From contig JAQBPN010000076.1 of NCBI GenBank assembly GCA_028287505.1, forward strand, positions 1 to 32,068: DNA of 32,068 nucleotides, read 5' to 3'. This stretch comes from Fibrobacterota bacterium. GTDB lineage: Bacteria > Fibrobacterota > Fibrobacteria > UBA11236. A program made the position numbers and the translations under genes. Under the pieces are notes generated by a model that ran no database searches, had not been told where the DNA came from, and saw only the letters and a program-made list of their open reading frames with translations. Shown here piece by piece: positions 15,820 to 24,130 of the stretch (the first letter of the stretch is position 1; each line of letters begins with the position of its first letter).

Positions 15820-16662
15820 ATGGCATACGGATTCACACCCACCGGGACCTTACCCAGAGCGATCAAGATCCTCCTGATCAGCAATGTGGCCCTGTTCCTA
15901 ATCGATCTCGCGACCGATGGCAGGTTTGTCCGCGAGTGGCTGGCTCTGGATCCCTACCGCACTATCCACAATTGGGAAGTCTGGCGCCTGGCCACCTACC
16001 TGTTCGTCCACGATCTGAACCCGCCCTTTCTGCACATCCTCATCAATATGCTCCTGCTGTGGATGTTCGGCACGCCCTTGGTGGATACCATGGGCGAGCG
16101 CAAGTTCTGGTGGTTCTACATCTGCACCGGCGTCTTTTCCGGATTGTGCTCCCTGGTTTTCTATTCCATCACCAACAATCCCACCACGGTCATCGGCGCT
16201 TCCGGCGCCCTGTTCGGCCTGATGTTCGCCTTCGCGAAATTCTTCCCCACGCAGCAGTTCCTGATCCTGTTCCTGTTCCCGGTGCAGGCCCGCTATGCGG
16301 TCATCATTTTCGGCGCCGTCGAGTTGCTTTCCATAATGTCCAATGATCGTATCGCCCATATCACCCATCTGGGCGGGGCCGTTTTCGCGTGGATGTATTT
16401 CAAGTTCGAAGATCGCGGTGTCGAGACGTTCTCGCGCTGGAAGAACCGTAAGGCCGTCAAAATGCAAAAAGCTGTGCGCAAAACCGAGGAAGAACTCGGA
16501 CAGGTGATGGTCGACATCGATCCCATTCTGAAGAAGATTTCCCAGACGGGCATGGGCTCGCTGACCAAGGAAGAAAAGGATAAGCTGGAACACGCCAGCG
16601 AGCTGAAGCGCAAGGCCAAAGGCAAGCTCATCAGCCTGGACGAATACCGCAACCGCCAGTAG
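15820..16662 (+). CDS. Rhomboid-family intramembrane serine protease
   Basis: A 280-residue integral membrane protein of about six helices that cleaves other proteins' membrane segments. The catalytic serine is in GASGALFG (S128) and the catalytic histidine is in HLGGA (H183). The HILIN segment (H72, N76) supplies the oxyanion-site residues. All are present, so it should be active. Residues 195-280 are a charged, soluble C-terminal extension ending KLISLDEYRNRQ. ATG 15820 is preferred over the TTG at 15814. It follows coaD by 46 bases and ends convergently with a minus-strand gene. Substrates unknown. Confidence 0.85.
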   Translation: MAYGFTPTGTLPRAIKILLISNVALFLIDLATDGRFVREWLALDPYRTIHNWEVWRLATYLFVHDLNPPFLHILINMLLLWMFGTPLVDTMGERKFWWFYICTGVFSGLCSLVFYSITNNPTTVIGASGALFGLMFAFAKFFPTQQFLILFLFPVQARYAVIIFGAVELLSIMSNDRIAHITHLGGAVFAWMYFKFEDRGVETFSRWKNRKAVKMQKAVRKTEEELGQVMVDIDPILKKISQTGMGSLTKEEKDKLEHASELKRKAKGKLISLDEYRNRQ

Positions 16663-16711
16663 CCTTCATGGCCGCAAGGCCGCCCCGGATATCGAATACA
16701 GTCGGGTCCCG

Positions 16712-19120
16712 TCAGAACGGGGAGTGGATGGAGACGCGTCCGGTCCAATAGACCGACCAGCCGGCGCCTCCGCCTCCCCAACCCACGCGCAGGCTGTTGG
16801 CGGCGATGGCGTCGCTCAGGCGCGCCTGGTACCGCAGGCCCGCGCCGATGCGCTGATAGTAACGGTGGGCATTGGGCATTTCTTCGCGAAAGACGCCGGG
16901 GCCGGCCCAGAATCCCGCTCCCAGACGGCTCCAGGCTTCCAAGCGGGTATACAGGACCATGTTGTCGCGGGCGGTGGCTTCCTTGATGATGCCGTCGATC
17001 ACGGTTGTGAAATTCTGCGCGAATTCGAGGATGGCGTCTCCGTATATGACGTGGAGGTTGGACGTGTCCGCCACCACAATCGCCTGGTTCACGTGGCCCT
17101 GCATTTCGAACTCGATCTTGCCCAGGGCTTCCCCGGGAAAGGTCCATTCCCCCAGGATCCGGCCCATCAAACCGCCGGTGGCCACCTTGGAATCGGGCAT
17201 GCGCATGGTCACCCCCGCGTCAATCCAGAGCCTCCGTCCGCGGTTCTCGTTCTCCCGGCCCAACAGGTTTCCGCCGAACACCAGGTAGGGCCAGAAACGC
17301 GCGCCGCTCGCGCCTTTCACGCCGATGCGGTCCAGGGTGGGGGTGAACAGGCCCAGGCGTCCCGTGCCGAAGTCCGCGGTGATGGCCCAGGTGCTGACGC
17401 CGCCTTGGATGCGGTTTTCCAGGAACCATGCGGTGGGCCGGTCGGCGCGCTCCACCTTGTAGGCCACCCATTGGCCGGAAGAATGGCCGGCGGGATCCGA
17501 TGCCATCATGCGGGCCGCATAGGTGCCCGGCTGTTGCGGCGCCAGCAACAGGCGTTCCCCGTCCCAGGCCAATTGCGGGTCCTGGGATTCCGCGCGCACG
17601 GTAACGGGATCGCCCTCGCCGTCCACGGCCACGGGGCGGTAACTCGCGGGTTGCCCCGTACGCACGCGCCACACTCCCACTTCGCTGGCGAAACGCGGCG
17701 CCAGATCGGGCCGCACCGGCAGCTCCACCGTCTGCTCCAGCTTCTTGCCCTGCACGTCGAAGGTAAAGACCAGCGTGTGGCTTCCCGACGCCATGGGCTT
17801 TATCGTCAGGGATCCTTCCCGGAATCCGGTGGAATCGGGTCCGGTGACTTCGGTCAGGGTGATCCCTTGCTGGGCCCAGGCCATTGCGGAGGCGCCGGCT
17901 TCCCACGTATAGGTCTTGCCTTGGTTCAGGGTGTCCCAGGGCAGCGTGGGCTTGATACCCTCGCTCCAGAGCATGTCCGAGGCCGGGATCACCTTGATGG
18001 CGAAGGTGCTGTCGGTAGTGCCGCCCGCCTGATCCTCCAGGCGCAGCACCAGGTCCAGCTTCTGTCCCGCCAGGCTGTCGACCGGGTACCATTGGAATTG
18101 CCGGCTCGCGGAATCGAATTCCATTCCGGGGGGCATCTTCACGGCGGAGACGCGCACCTGGGATCCTTCATGATCGGCGTCCACGGCTTCCGCGCGGAAG
18201 TTCCACATCTGTCCCGCCACCGCCACCGGCTTGGGAGGATGCGCCAGGGAGGGCGGCATGTTGCGCCGCACCATCAGATTGAAGGCGACGGTGTCGAAGG
18301 ATCCGGAGCCGTTACGGGCCTCGGCGGTCAAATGCCATTGTCCCTCCGCCTCGGGCGATCCCTGCAAGGTATGCGTGGCCGCGTCCCAGGCCAGGCCCTT
18401 GGGCAGGTCGCCGAACAGGGAATAGCGCAGCAGGCCGGCCGGCTCCGCGGGATCGGTCGCCCATGCCTGCCATCGGAAGGGAAGGCCGGTGAAGATTTTG
18501 CCTGGAGCCTGGGTGATGAATTGCGGCTTGCCCGTGGGCGGCACGCGCCGCACGGTGGTGTATTTCAACTGGTCCAGGAACTCGTCCGGCGCCAGCAGGA
18601 TCAGGCTGTTCCCGTCGAACACGATGGTCATCTGCTGCCGTGAGGGAATGCCTCCGAACGTCTCCTCCAGGATCTTCAGCAGCTCCGCGCCCAATTGGTA
18701 GACCTTTTTCTCGCGTTGTCCGGTCACGAGCTTGGAGCGCGTCTCCCAGGTGGACACCGTGGCCTTGGCTTGCACCCGCAGGATGGGCGCCACCTTCAGC
18801 CTGCCCAGCGCGCCTTCGTCGTTCAGGGTCTGCCACACGTCCGCGTCCACCAGCACGGCCTTGTCCTGGAAGCGCATGATGTCGCCTTGCATCAGGCCCA
18901 GGTTGGGATCGTGGATCAGAAACACGGGCTGGCCCTTGGCCTTGAAGCGGCCCATCAGCTTCACTCCGGTGGCGGTGTCCTGGAGGGTGGAGAGGCCATA
19001 GTGGTTTAAGGGTTCCGCGCCGTTCTTGGCTAATGCCGCCGATGCGCAAAACAGGAAGAAAAGGATTTTTGCAAATTGAAAATTGAAAATCCCAAAATGC
19101 AAATTGGGGGAAAGGCCCAT
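16712..19120 (-). CDS. Large envelope protein with Ig-like domains and a barrel-like C-terminus
   Basis: About 802 residues, not recognised as a named family. The signal peptide is MGLSPNLHFG..., core ILFFLFCASAALA, then KNG. Residues 32-193 are an alpha/beta N-region with a QREKKVYQLGAELL segment. Three successive Ig/cadherin-like units follow at about 194-286, 287-377 and 470-557, each with the P.F..P...AV.G...F.A.A.D.. and LP.G...D....F.W.P pattern of 'putative Ig' domains. Residues 560-802 alternate hydrophobic and polar residues, with Gly and aromatics and a terminal SIHSPF, which suggests an outer-membrane barrel. Last gene of a four-gene minus operon with an ExbB-like channel. Start: ATG 19120 gives a good signal peptide, while the frame is open to an ATG at 19183 inside an AT-rich repeat; neither has a clear ribosome site. 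Confidence 0.62.
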   Translation of the reverse strand: MGLSPNLHFGIFNFQFAKILFFLFCASAALAKNGAEPLNHYGLSTLQDTATGVKLMGRFKAKGQPVFLIHDPNLGLMQGDIMRFQDKAVLVDADVWQTLNDEGALGRLKVAPILRVQAKATVSTWETRSKLVTGQREKKVYQLGAELLKILEETFGGIPSRQQMTIVFDGNSLILLAPDEFLDQLKYTTVRRVPPTGKPQFITQAPGKIFTGLPFRWQAWATDPAEPAGLLRYSLFGDLPKGLAWDAATHTLQGSPEAEGQWHLTAEARNGSGSFDTVAFNLMVRRNMPPSLAHPPKPVAVAGQMWNFRAEAVDADHEGSQVRVSAVKMPPGMEFDSASRQFQWYPVDSLAGQKLDLVLRLEDQAGGTTDSTFAIKVIPASDMLWSEGIKPTLPWDTLNQGKTYTWEAGASAMAWAQQGITLTEVTGPDSTGFREGSLTIKPMASGSHTLVFTFDVQGKKLEQTVELPVRPDLAPRFASEVGVWRVRTGQPASYRPVAVDGEGDPVTVRAESQDPQLAWDGERLLLAPQQPGTYAARMMASDPAGHSSGQWVAYKVERADRPTAWFLENRIQGGVSTWAITADFGTGRLGLFTPTLDRIGVKGASGARFWPYLVFGGNLLGRENENRGRRLWIDAGVTMRMPDSKVATGGLMGRILGEWTFPGEALGKIEFEMQGHVNQAIVVADTSNLHVIYGDAILEFAQNFTTVIDGIIKEATARDNMVLYTRLEAWSRLGAGFWAGPGVFREEMPNAHRYYQRIGAGLRYQARLSDAIAANSLRVGWGGGGAGWSVYWTGRVSIHSPF

Positions 19121-19209
19121 TTGCTTTTTGGGTGCACCGGAGACGCACCTCTCCATCTTCATCTTATGATTTTCAATTTTCATTTTTCAATTTGCAAATT
19201 TCAAAATGG
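19066..19209. repeat. AT-rich imperfect inverted repeat across the start of the envelope-protein gene
   Basis: The left arm at 19066-19090 (TTTTTGCAAATTGAAAATTGAAAAT) matches the complement of 19170-19202, which reads ATTTTCAATTTTCA, a 7-base insertion, then ATTTGCAAA. TGCAAATTG recurs at 19070 and 19098 and its complement near 19189. The stretch is far more AT-rich than its surroundings. It covers the end of the gap after the ExbD-like gene and the codons for the signal-peptide n-region of the next gene. Confidence 0.7.
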
Positions 19210-19230
19210 TTTTCTCTTCATCCGAACTCT

Positions 19231-19785
19231 TCAGTACCCTCTCCGCCCCTTCGTCCACTCGCGGAACTGCTGTTCCATGGCCTTGCTTTCGGGTCGGGTC
19301 CCATAGTCCACGCTGTCGGATGCCGGGAACCACTCGGATTCTTCCTTGCTCCAAATCAGCTTGCCGCGGCGGAAGGTGACGGAGTGGCCGCGACCCTGCA
19401 CGTTCATGGCGATGAAGCTGCCGTCGCCGAGGTCGTGGCGGAGCACGGTGAGGTTGCTGTCCGGCGCCGCGGCTTCCAGGAACACGGCCTTGTCCGATCC
19501 GGATTCACTGACCAGGGCGGCCTTGCCCTCCAATCCGAAAGCGGTTCGGTAAGGCTGCACGCGTACGGAATCCCCGGGATGGCCCATCACGAATTGGGCT
19601 TGCAGGGACCAGTATTTGTCGGCGCGGGCCGCGATGGTCTTGGCCTTGTCCAGGTTCACCAGGGGGACCATGAAGACCAGGCGCAGGAGCAACAGCACGG
19701 TCATGACGGTGAGCACATCCTCGAAGGAAATGGCTTCGCCCATCTCCACCCGCGCGGCGCCGCCGCGGCCGCGGCGGAAGCTCAT
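19231..19785 (-). CDS. Short ExbD/MotB-like single-pass membrane protein
   Basis: A 184-residue protein. After a basic N-terminus (MSFRRGRGGAAR), residues 17-42 form one membrane helix that opens with EDVLTVMTVLLLLRLVFMVPL. The Asp at the start of the helix is where ExbD/TolR/MotB place their proton-carrying residue. The helix also contains an Arg, unusual for the family. The 140 periplasmic residues are not a clear ExbD or OmpA-like domain. The ATG overlaps the stop of the MotA/ExbB-like gene (ATGA at 19785-19782), the usual coupling for a channel and its partner. The call is from context and topology more than sequence; a structural comparison would settle it. Confidence 0.55.
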   Translation of the reverse strand: MSFRRGRGGAARVEMGEAISFEDVLTVMTVLLLLRLVFMVPLVNLDKAKTIAARADKYWSLQAQFVMGHPGDSVRVQPYRTAFGLEGKAALVSESGSDKAVFLEAAAPDSNLTVLRHDLGDGSFIAMNVQGRGHSVTFRRGKLIWSKEESEWFPASDSVDYGTRPESKAMEQQFREWTKGRRGY

Positions 19786-20915
19786 AATTCGTCCTCCAGC
19801 TTGCCGTTATCGATGTGGCTCGTCTCCAGCCGGCCGGTGTCGAGATTGTGGGGAGGCAGGGGCGCCACCGCCGAGGTCTTGGACTCGATGAAGCCGCGGT
19901 ATTGCTTCTCGTATTCCACCAGTTCCGCGATGCGGCGGCCCACGGCGGTCTGAACCATGGCCAATTGATCGAGTTGCTTGGTGGTCCGGGCGATGGCTTC
20001 CAGGGCGCGGCCCAGGTTGGAGTCCATTTCCTGCTGGGCGCGAGACATCTTGGCGTCCATCAGGGCCTGGGATTCCACGACTTGGCGCTGGCGGCCTTCC
20101 ACGCCGTAGCGCTTTTTCACCCAGGGCTGCAGGCGCGTCAGGTTCCAGTCGTTGATATGGCTGTTCACCATGTCGAAACCGCCCAGGGCGCGCTCCAGGA
20201 TCTGGATGGTCACCAGTTCGATGAGGATGGATAGGGCGGTGGCTCCCAAGGTCACGGCGATGGCGAACTCGTCGCCGTCGATGGCCAGGGAAATGTCTTT
20301 GATGAAGCGCAGTTCGCCGTCGCTGTCGGAGAGGCCCATCACCGCGCGCTGCATGGGGGGAAAGGTGAGGATGAGGCCGTACAGGGTGCCCAGAAACCCC
20401 AGCTTCAAGGTGGTGCGGTTCATGGAGACGTGGAGGGAAACCGAACTGTTGTCGGCGTGGGCGCGCCGGTCCCAGGCGTTGTTCAACAGGGACTCCGATC
20501 CGGTGGTCTCCCCGCGCATGCCCAATTCGATCCAGCGCAACAGCAGGTCGCGCATGTGGCCTGGAGGGGCGTTTTCCAGCAGCTTGTTCCGCAGAACCGG
20601 CAAATCGGGTTCGTCTCCCGCTTCCGCCAGCACCATGATGGATTTTCCCGTATTGCGCACGCCCGCCAGAACCTTCCGCATCTGGAACACGGCCATGACC
20701 TGGCCAATCGTGAAAAGCGCGAAGATCAGGGCCAGGAAGGGATTGGTATACCAGTGGAGTTCATATTTGAAAAAGGCGCAGGCGGCCAGGGCGATCACGG
20801 GGATGGGCACGAAGGCGGAGTTGCGCGCCAGCTTGCGGATCCGGATCAGGGCCCGCTTGGCCTGCTGCAACGGATCTTCGGACAATCGGAAGGTGGGAGG
20901 CGTGTTCATGCTCAT
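19782..20915 (-). CDS. MotA/TolQ/ExbB-type proton channel protein
   Basis: A 377-residue inner-membrane protein. Residues 34-80 hold a pair of membrane helices. Near residue 190 comes LGFLGTLYGLILTF, matching the family's LGLLGTvxGmI.aF, and near 230-255 comes AIAVTLGATALSILIELVTI, the pore-lining second block. Together these are the signature of the MotA/TolQ/ExbB family, which uses the proton gradient to move partner proteins. A long helical, probably coiled-coil C-terminal part (about 265-350) is cytoplasmic and larger than in ExbB. The start at 20915 overlaps the upstream stop as ATGA; an ATG two codons later (20909) has better spacing from GGAG. Confidence 0.82.
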   Translation of the reverse strand: MSMNTPPTFRLSEDPLQQAKRALIRIRKLARNSAFVPIPVIALAACAFFKYELHWYTNPFLALIFALFTIGQVMAVFQMRKVLAGVRNTGKSIMVLAEAGDEPDLPVLRNKLLENAPPGHMRDLLLRWIELGMRGETTGSESLLNNAWDRRAHADNSSVSLHVSMNRTTLKLGFLGTLYGLILTFPPMQRAVMGLSDSDGELRFIKDISLAIDGDEFAIAVTLGATALSILIELVTIQILERALGGFDMVNSHINDWNLTRLQPWVKKRYGVEGRQRQVVESQALMDAKMSRAQQEMDSNLGRALEAIARTTKQLDQLAMVQTAVGRRIAELVEYEKQYRGFIESKTSAVAPLPPHNLDTGRLETSHIDNGKLEDEL

Positions 20916-22117
20916 GCTCCGGGTCTGTTCATGATGGGGTTGTCCACTCTGACGCGCACCGAAACACCCAGGTTGAAACTCCTGAGATTGCGGTAGGCCA
21001 TATCGAAGTGGAGAAAGGCGATTCTGAATCTGGAAGGATAGGCTTCGGGAAGCCCCAGTTTCAGGGCGAGGTCGGGAATGTCCAGCCATAGGCGCGTGGC
21101 CAGGATGTCCGAGGCGATGATCAGGCCTCCGCCCCAGGTGCCGAACAAGGCCGGAAGATCGTCCATGCCCGCCGTCTGCACCGGCACGCTATAGGCATCC
21201 TGATCCCAATGGATTCCGTAACGCAGGATTCCCAGGCGGGCATCCAGGGTATGCGACAGGTTGCCGTCGCGCTGCAGGGCCGGTCCCGTCCACTGATTCA
21301 CCAGCCGGCCCGCCTTGTGGCCGCGGATGGCGGATACGGAAACGGGGTCGAGCCAGTAATATTGCGGCAGCGGCTGATTCGCCAGGGAGACGGTGTACTT
21401 CAGCCCGGGAACACCCGCGGATAGGGACCACCACCAATAGGCGTCGCCCCAGAAATCGGGCGTCTTGCCGCTGGGCAGCCGGCCGCCCGTGGTATCGGCC
21501 ACGGTAACGCCCAGGCGGGACAGTCCCCCTCCGAACTGGCTCCTGTGCAACTCCGCGCCCAGAAGATACCGGTTGAACGGTTTCTGACTCCAGGCGAAGT
21601 CGATGTCCCTTTGATACTGGGGTTTTGAGGAGCGGATGGCGCTCATCGAGGTACCGAGGCCCACCGCGAATCCCGCGGGCCAGTCGGCCCATTGCAACAG
21701 GGTTTCCCGGTTCCATTTGAAGGCATGCCACAGCAGAGGCACGTCCTGTTTTTCCGGCCCCTCCATGGCCGTGGCCCAATCCGATTCCGCGTTGGACGCG
21801 GAGGCCAAGGCGTTCCAGGCCAAACGGTCCATGCTGCCCACCTCCGTGCCGTTCCGCAAAAGGAAAACGGTGGCGGAACGCTGCCTCCCCGTGGAAAGCA
21901 CCGGCCCGGATGGGATCAGGATCTGGTATTCGCCGGGGGGCGCGGCGGAATCCGGAAACACCGTTCCCCAAGTCCGCGCGATGAGGGTGGAGTCGGTCAA
22001 TTCCAGGATCAGGGTGGGGCCGCTGGATTGCGCGCGCGCGCAGGGCGGGGACGTCAGGATTATCCCCGCGCATGCCAGGACGGCTTGGAAGAGACAACGC
22101 TTCACGGATTCGGGCAT
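20912..22117 (-). CDS. Predicted outer-membrane protein, first gene of the channel operon
   Basis: A 401-residue exported protein of no family I recognise. Residues 1-29 are a signal peptide (MPESVKRCLFQAVLACAGIILTSPPCARA-Q). A short region with ILELTDSTLIARTWGTVFP follows. From about residue 130 it has repeated amphipathic strands rich in Trp, Tyr and Gly, ending in FNLGVSVRVRVDNPIM, as in outer-membrane beta-barrels. ATG 22117 is chosen over an upstream in-frame ATG at 22216 because the signal peptide starts there and GGAAAGG lies 10 bases before. The stop overlaps the start of the ExbB-like gene, so its product is probably made with the channel and may be its outer-membrane target. Confidence 0.62.
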   Translation of the reverse strand: MPESVKRCLFQAVLACAGIILTSPPCARAQSSGPTLILELTDSTLIARTWGTVFPDSAAPPGEYQILIPSGPVLSTGRQRSATVFLLRNGTEVGSMDRLAWNALASASNAESDWATAMEGPEKQDVPLLWHAFKWNRETLLQWADWPAGFAVGLGTSMSAIRSSKPQYQRDIDFAWSQKPFNRYLLGAELHRSQFGGGLSRLGVTVADTTGGRLPSGKTPDFWGDAYWWWSLSAGVPGLKYTVSLANQPLPQYYWLDPVSVSAIRGHKAGRLVNQWTGPALQRDGNLSHTLDARLGILRYGIHWDQDAYSVPVQTAGMDDLPALFGTWGGGLIIASDILATRLWLDIPDLALKLGLPEAYPSRFRIAFLHFDMAYRNLRSFNLGVSVRVRVDNPIMNRPGA

Positions 22118-22385
22118 GCCGAACGGGACCTTTCCAGACCAAATGCACCCGGTAATCAGGACGACAAAAAGCGGATTCCGGGGAGCGGGTTCTTTGGCAT
22201 ATGATAATATATTCACGGATCCATTTTCCGCTTGAAGTCGTTCCTGCGCCTAAACTTCGAGCGATTCTTATCGCCATAATTGCCGTGTCTTGCCATTCCA
22301 TTAGGTTTGATGGCTGAATTGCTACTTTTGTACCGTCAATGGAGGGTTTGCCGGATTTCCGGAACCCGTATACAAGGAGTGGTGG
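22118..22385. other. Divergent promoter region of the channel operon and the PfkB kinase
   Basis: Nothing coding is supported here. A TATTAT on the minus strand (22210-22205) could be a -10 for the channel operon, but no good -35 is spaced from it. On the plus strand TACTTTTG (22323-22330) fits the TAnnTTTG core used by FCB-group promoters, with AAGGAG at 22374-22379 serving the kinase. GCGAT-TCTT-ATCGC (22261-22274) is a small palindrome. Confidence 0.35.
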
Positions 22386-23381
22386 ATGATTAACGGTCGG
22401 AGTCCATGGGTTGCGGGAGTCGGTGCGGCATTGGTGGATTTGCTCGTGGAGGAAGAAGATCAGTTCATTACCCGCCTCGGTTCCGCCAAGGGCGGCATGA
22501 CCCTGGTTGAGCTCGACACCATCGATACCGCGCTTAAAAGCACCTTGGCACCATTAAAAATGGTGCCGGGCGGATCGGCCTGCAATACCATCGTCGGCAT
22601 CGGCAATCTGGGCGGCAAGGCGCGCATGATCGGCCGCCTGGGCAAGGACGCTCTCGGCAAGGCCTTTCTGGACGGACTGGTCAAAGCCGGCGTCGATCAC
22701 CGCATCCGCCAATCCGACATGCCCACGGGCCGCGTGCTGTCCGTGGTCACGCCGGATGCCCAGCGCACCATGTTCACTTTCCTGGGCGCATCGTCCCAAC
22801 TGGCTCCCGAGGACGTGAATTTCGAAGATCTCTCCGACGTGGGAATGGTGCATCTGGAAGGCTACCTGCTCTTCAACCGCCCCGTCGTCGAAAAGATCAT
22901 CGCCGTGGCAAAACAGGCCAAGGCCAAAATCGTTCTCGATCTGGGATCCTATCAAGTGGTGGAATTCTGCCGGGATTTCCTGGAGCAGATCCTTCCTTCC
23001 GTGGACATCGTCCTGGCCAACGAAGACGAGGCCAAGGCCTATACCGGCATGGGGGAGTCCGAATCCCTGGAAATCCTGGCGGGCAAGGTGGAGACCGCCG
23101 TGGTCAAGATCGGCAAAAAAGGCGTCCTGGTCGCCCAGGGCAAAGCCCGCCATATGGTGGAAGCCCATCTGGTCAAAGCCGTCGATACCACCGGAGCCGG
23201 GGACCTTTGGGCTTCGGGATTCCTTTTCGGCCTGACCCAGGGGCTCAGCCTGGAAAACGCGGCCCGTCTCGGCTGCAAGGTCGGCAGCGAAGTGGTGCAA
23301 GTGATGGGCGCGGTCATTCCCGATGTGGGATGGCAACGCGTGCATCAATACCGTTCGGACCTGGCCACCTCGGCACGGTGA
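22386..23381 (+). CDS. PfkB-family kinase, adenosine-kinase-like
   Basis: A 331-residue cytoplasmic kinase of the ribokinase/PfkB family, which phosphorylates a sugar or nucleoside hydroxyl with ATP. It has both family signatures: the glycine-rich PGGSACNTIVGIGNLGG (about residues 60-76) and DTTGAGDLWASGFLFGL (about 263-279), whose Asp is the catalytic base. The overall pattern, including GAALVDLL near the start and FLGASSQL in the middle, is closest to the adenosine-kinase/sugar-kinase subgroup common in this phylum. AAGGAG 6 bases upstream supports ATG 22386. The VTC-domain gene starts 47 bases downstream on the same strand, but a functional link is not apparent. The exact substrate cannot be read from sequence. 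Confidence 0.83.
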   Translation: MINGRSPWVAGVGAALVDLLVEEEDQFITRLGSAKGGMTLVELDTIDTALKSTLAPLKMVPGGSACNTIVGIGNLGGKARMIGRLGKDALGKAFLDGLVKAGVDHRIRQSDMPTGRVLSVVTPDAQRTMFTFLGASSQLAPEDVNFEDLSDVGMVHLEGYLLFNRPVVEKIIAVAKQAKAKIVLDLGSYQVVEFCRDFLEQILPSVDIVLANEDEAKAYTGMGESESLEILAGKVETAVVKIGKKGVLVAQGKARHMVEAHLVKAVDTTGAGDLWASGFLFGLTQGLSLENAARLGCKVGSEVVQVMGAVIPDVGWQRVHQYRSDLATSAR

Positions 23382-23428
23382 TCCCCGGACCCGGAACAGG
23401 CGCGGCCCCGGTACGCACCGGTACCTAG

Positions 23429-24130
23429 ATGGAGATTTTCCAGGAATCCGTAGAACAGAAATTCGTCTTTCCCCTCGGGCAGGCGAATGTGCTGCGCGAT
23501 TGGATGGAATACCGTCTTGCGCGGGATCCGCTATATTACCTTGGAACCATCCACAGCCTCTATTACGATACGACCGCGCTGCATCTCCTGGAGGAGAAGC
23601 GCAACAGCGACTATCAGAAGACCAAGGTTCGGCTCCGTTGGTACGACACGGAGAAGGATCGGGGAAACGATTCCGTGACCTGCTATCTCGAGGTGAAGCG
23701 GAAATCCGGAACGGTACGGCGCAAGGAGCGGCTGGCCGTCACCCTGCCCGCGGAAACCCTGGATGGCGGCATCTTCGGGAACCCGTTGGTGTGGGATCTC
23801 GCCACGCGCGCCTACGAACTCGGCTATTGCCCTCCCGGGACCCTCGTTCCCGTCGCGGAGATCAGCTACAAGCGGCTCCGTTACGTGGACCCGGAAACCG
23901 GCTCGCGCTTCTCGCTGGACACGGACATCAGGTGCCTCAGGGCCAACCACGATCTTTTCAACTTGAATCCTCCGGTCCATCTGGACTGCGGGGTTCTGGA
24001 ACAGAAAGGCGCGTCGCGGTTCCTGCTGGCATCGCATGCGCCCATCGCGGCTTTCCTCAATAAAGGTTCGTTTTCAAAGTATACGGAGTGCGTGGAAGCG
24101 CTCCTGCAGCCCATGCTGAAAAGGAGATAG
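23429..24130 (+). CDS. VTC-domain (polyphosphate-polymerase-like) tunnel protein
   Basis: A 233-residue protein with the triphosphate-tunnel pattern of VTC domains, in which eukaryotic Vtc4 makes polyphosphate from ATP. It has an N-terminal EQKF (ExKF), YYDT, KVRLRWYD (R-x-R), YLEVKRKSG...RRKER (E-x-K and basic strand) and a late YKRLRYVD. These charged positions line the tunnel and bind metal and phosphate, and all are present. It has no membrane segment of its own and would act with the DUF4956 membrane protein, whose ATG directly follows its stop. VTC, DUF4956 and CotH genes recur together in many bacteria, which supports the call. Whether the product is polyphosphate is not known. The ribosome site before ATG 23429 is weak. 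Confidence 0.83.
   Translation: MEIFQESVEQKFVFPLGQANVLRDWMEYRLARDPLYYLGTIHSLYYDTTALHLLEEKRNSDYQKTKVRLRWYDTEKDRGNDSVTCYLEVKRKSGTVRRKERLAVTLPAETLDGGIFGNPLVWDLATRAYELGYCPPGTLVPVAEISYKRLRYVDPETGSRFSLDTDIRCLRANHDLFNLNPPVHLDCGVLEQKGASRFLLASHAPIAAFLNKGSFSKYTECVEALLQPMLKRR

Noticed and set aside
16724-18643. Long open frame on the plus strand, 639 codons
   Set aside because: It is the antisense of the Ig/barrel protein, rich in His, Gly and Arg, with no signal peptide or motif. The minus-strand frame has a signal peptide and clear domains.
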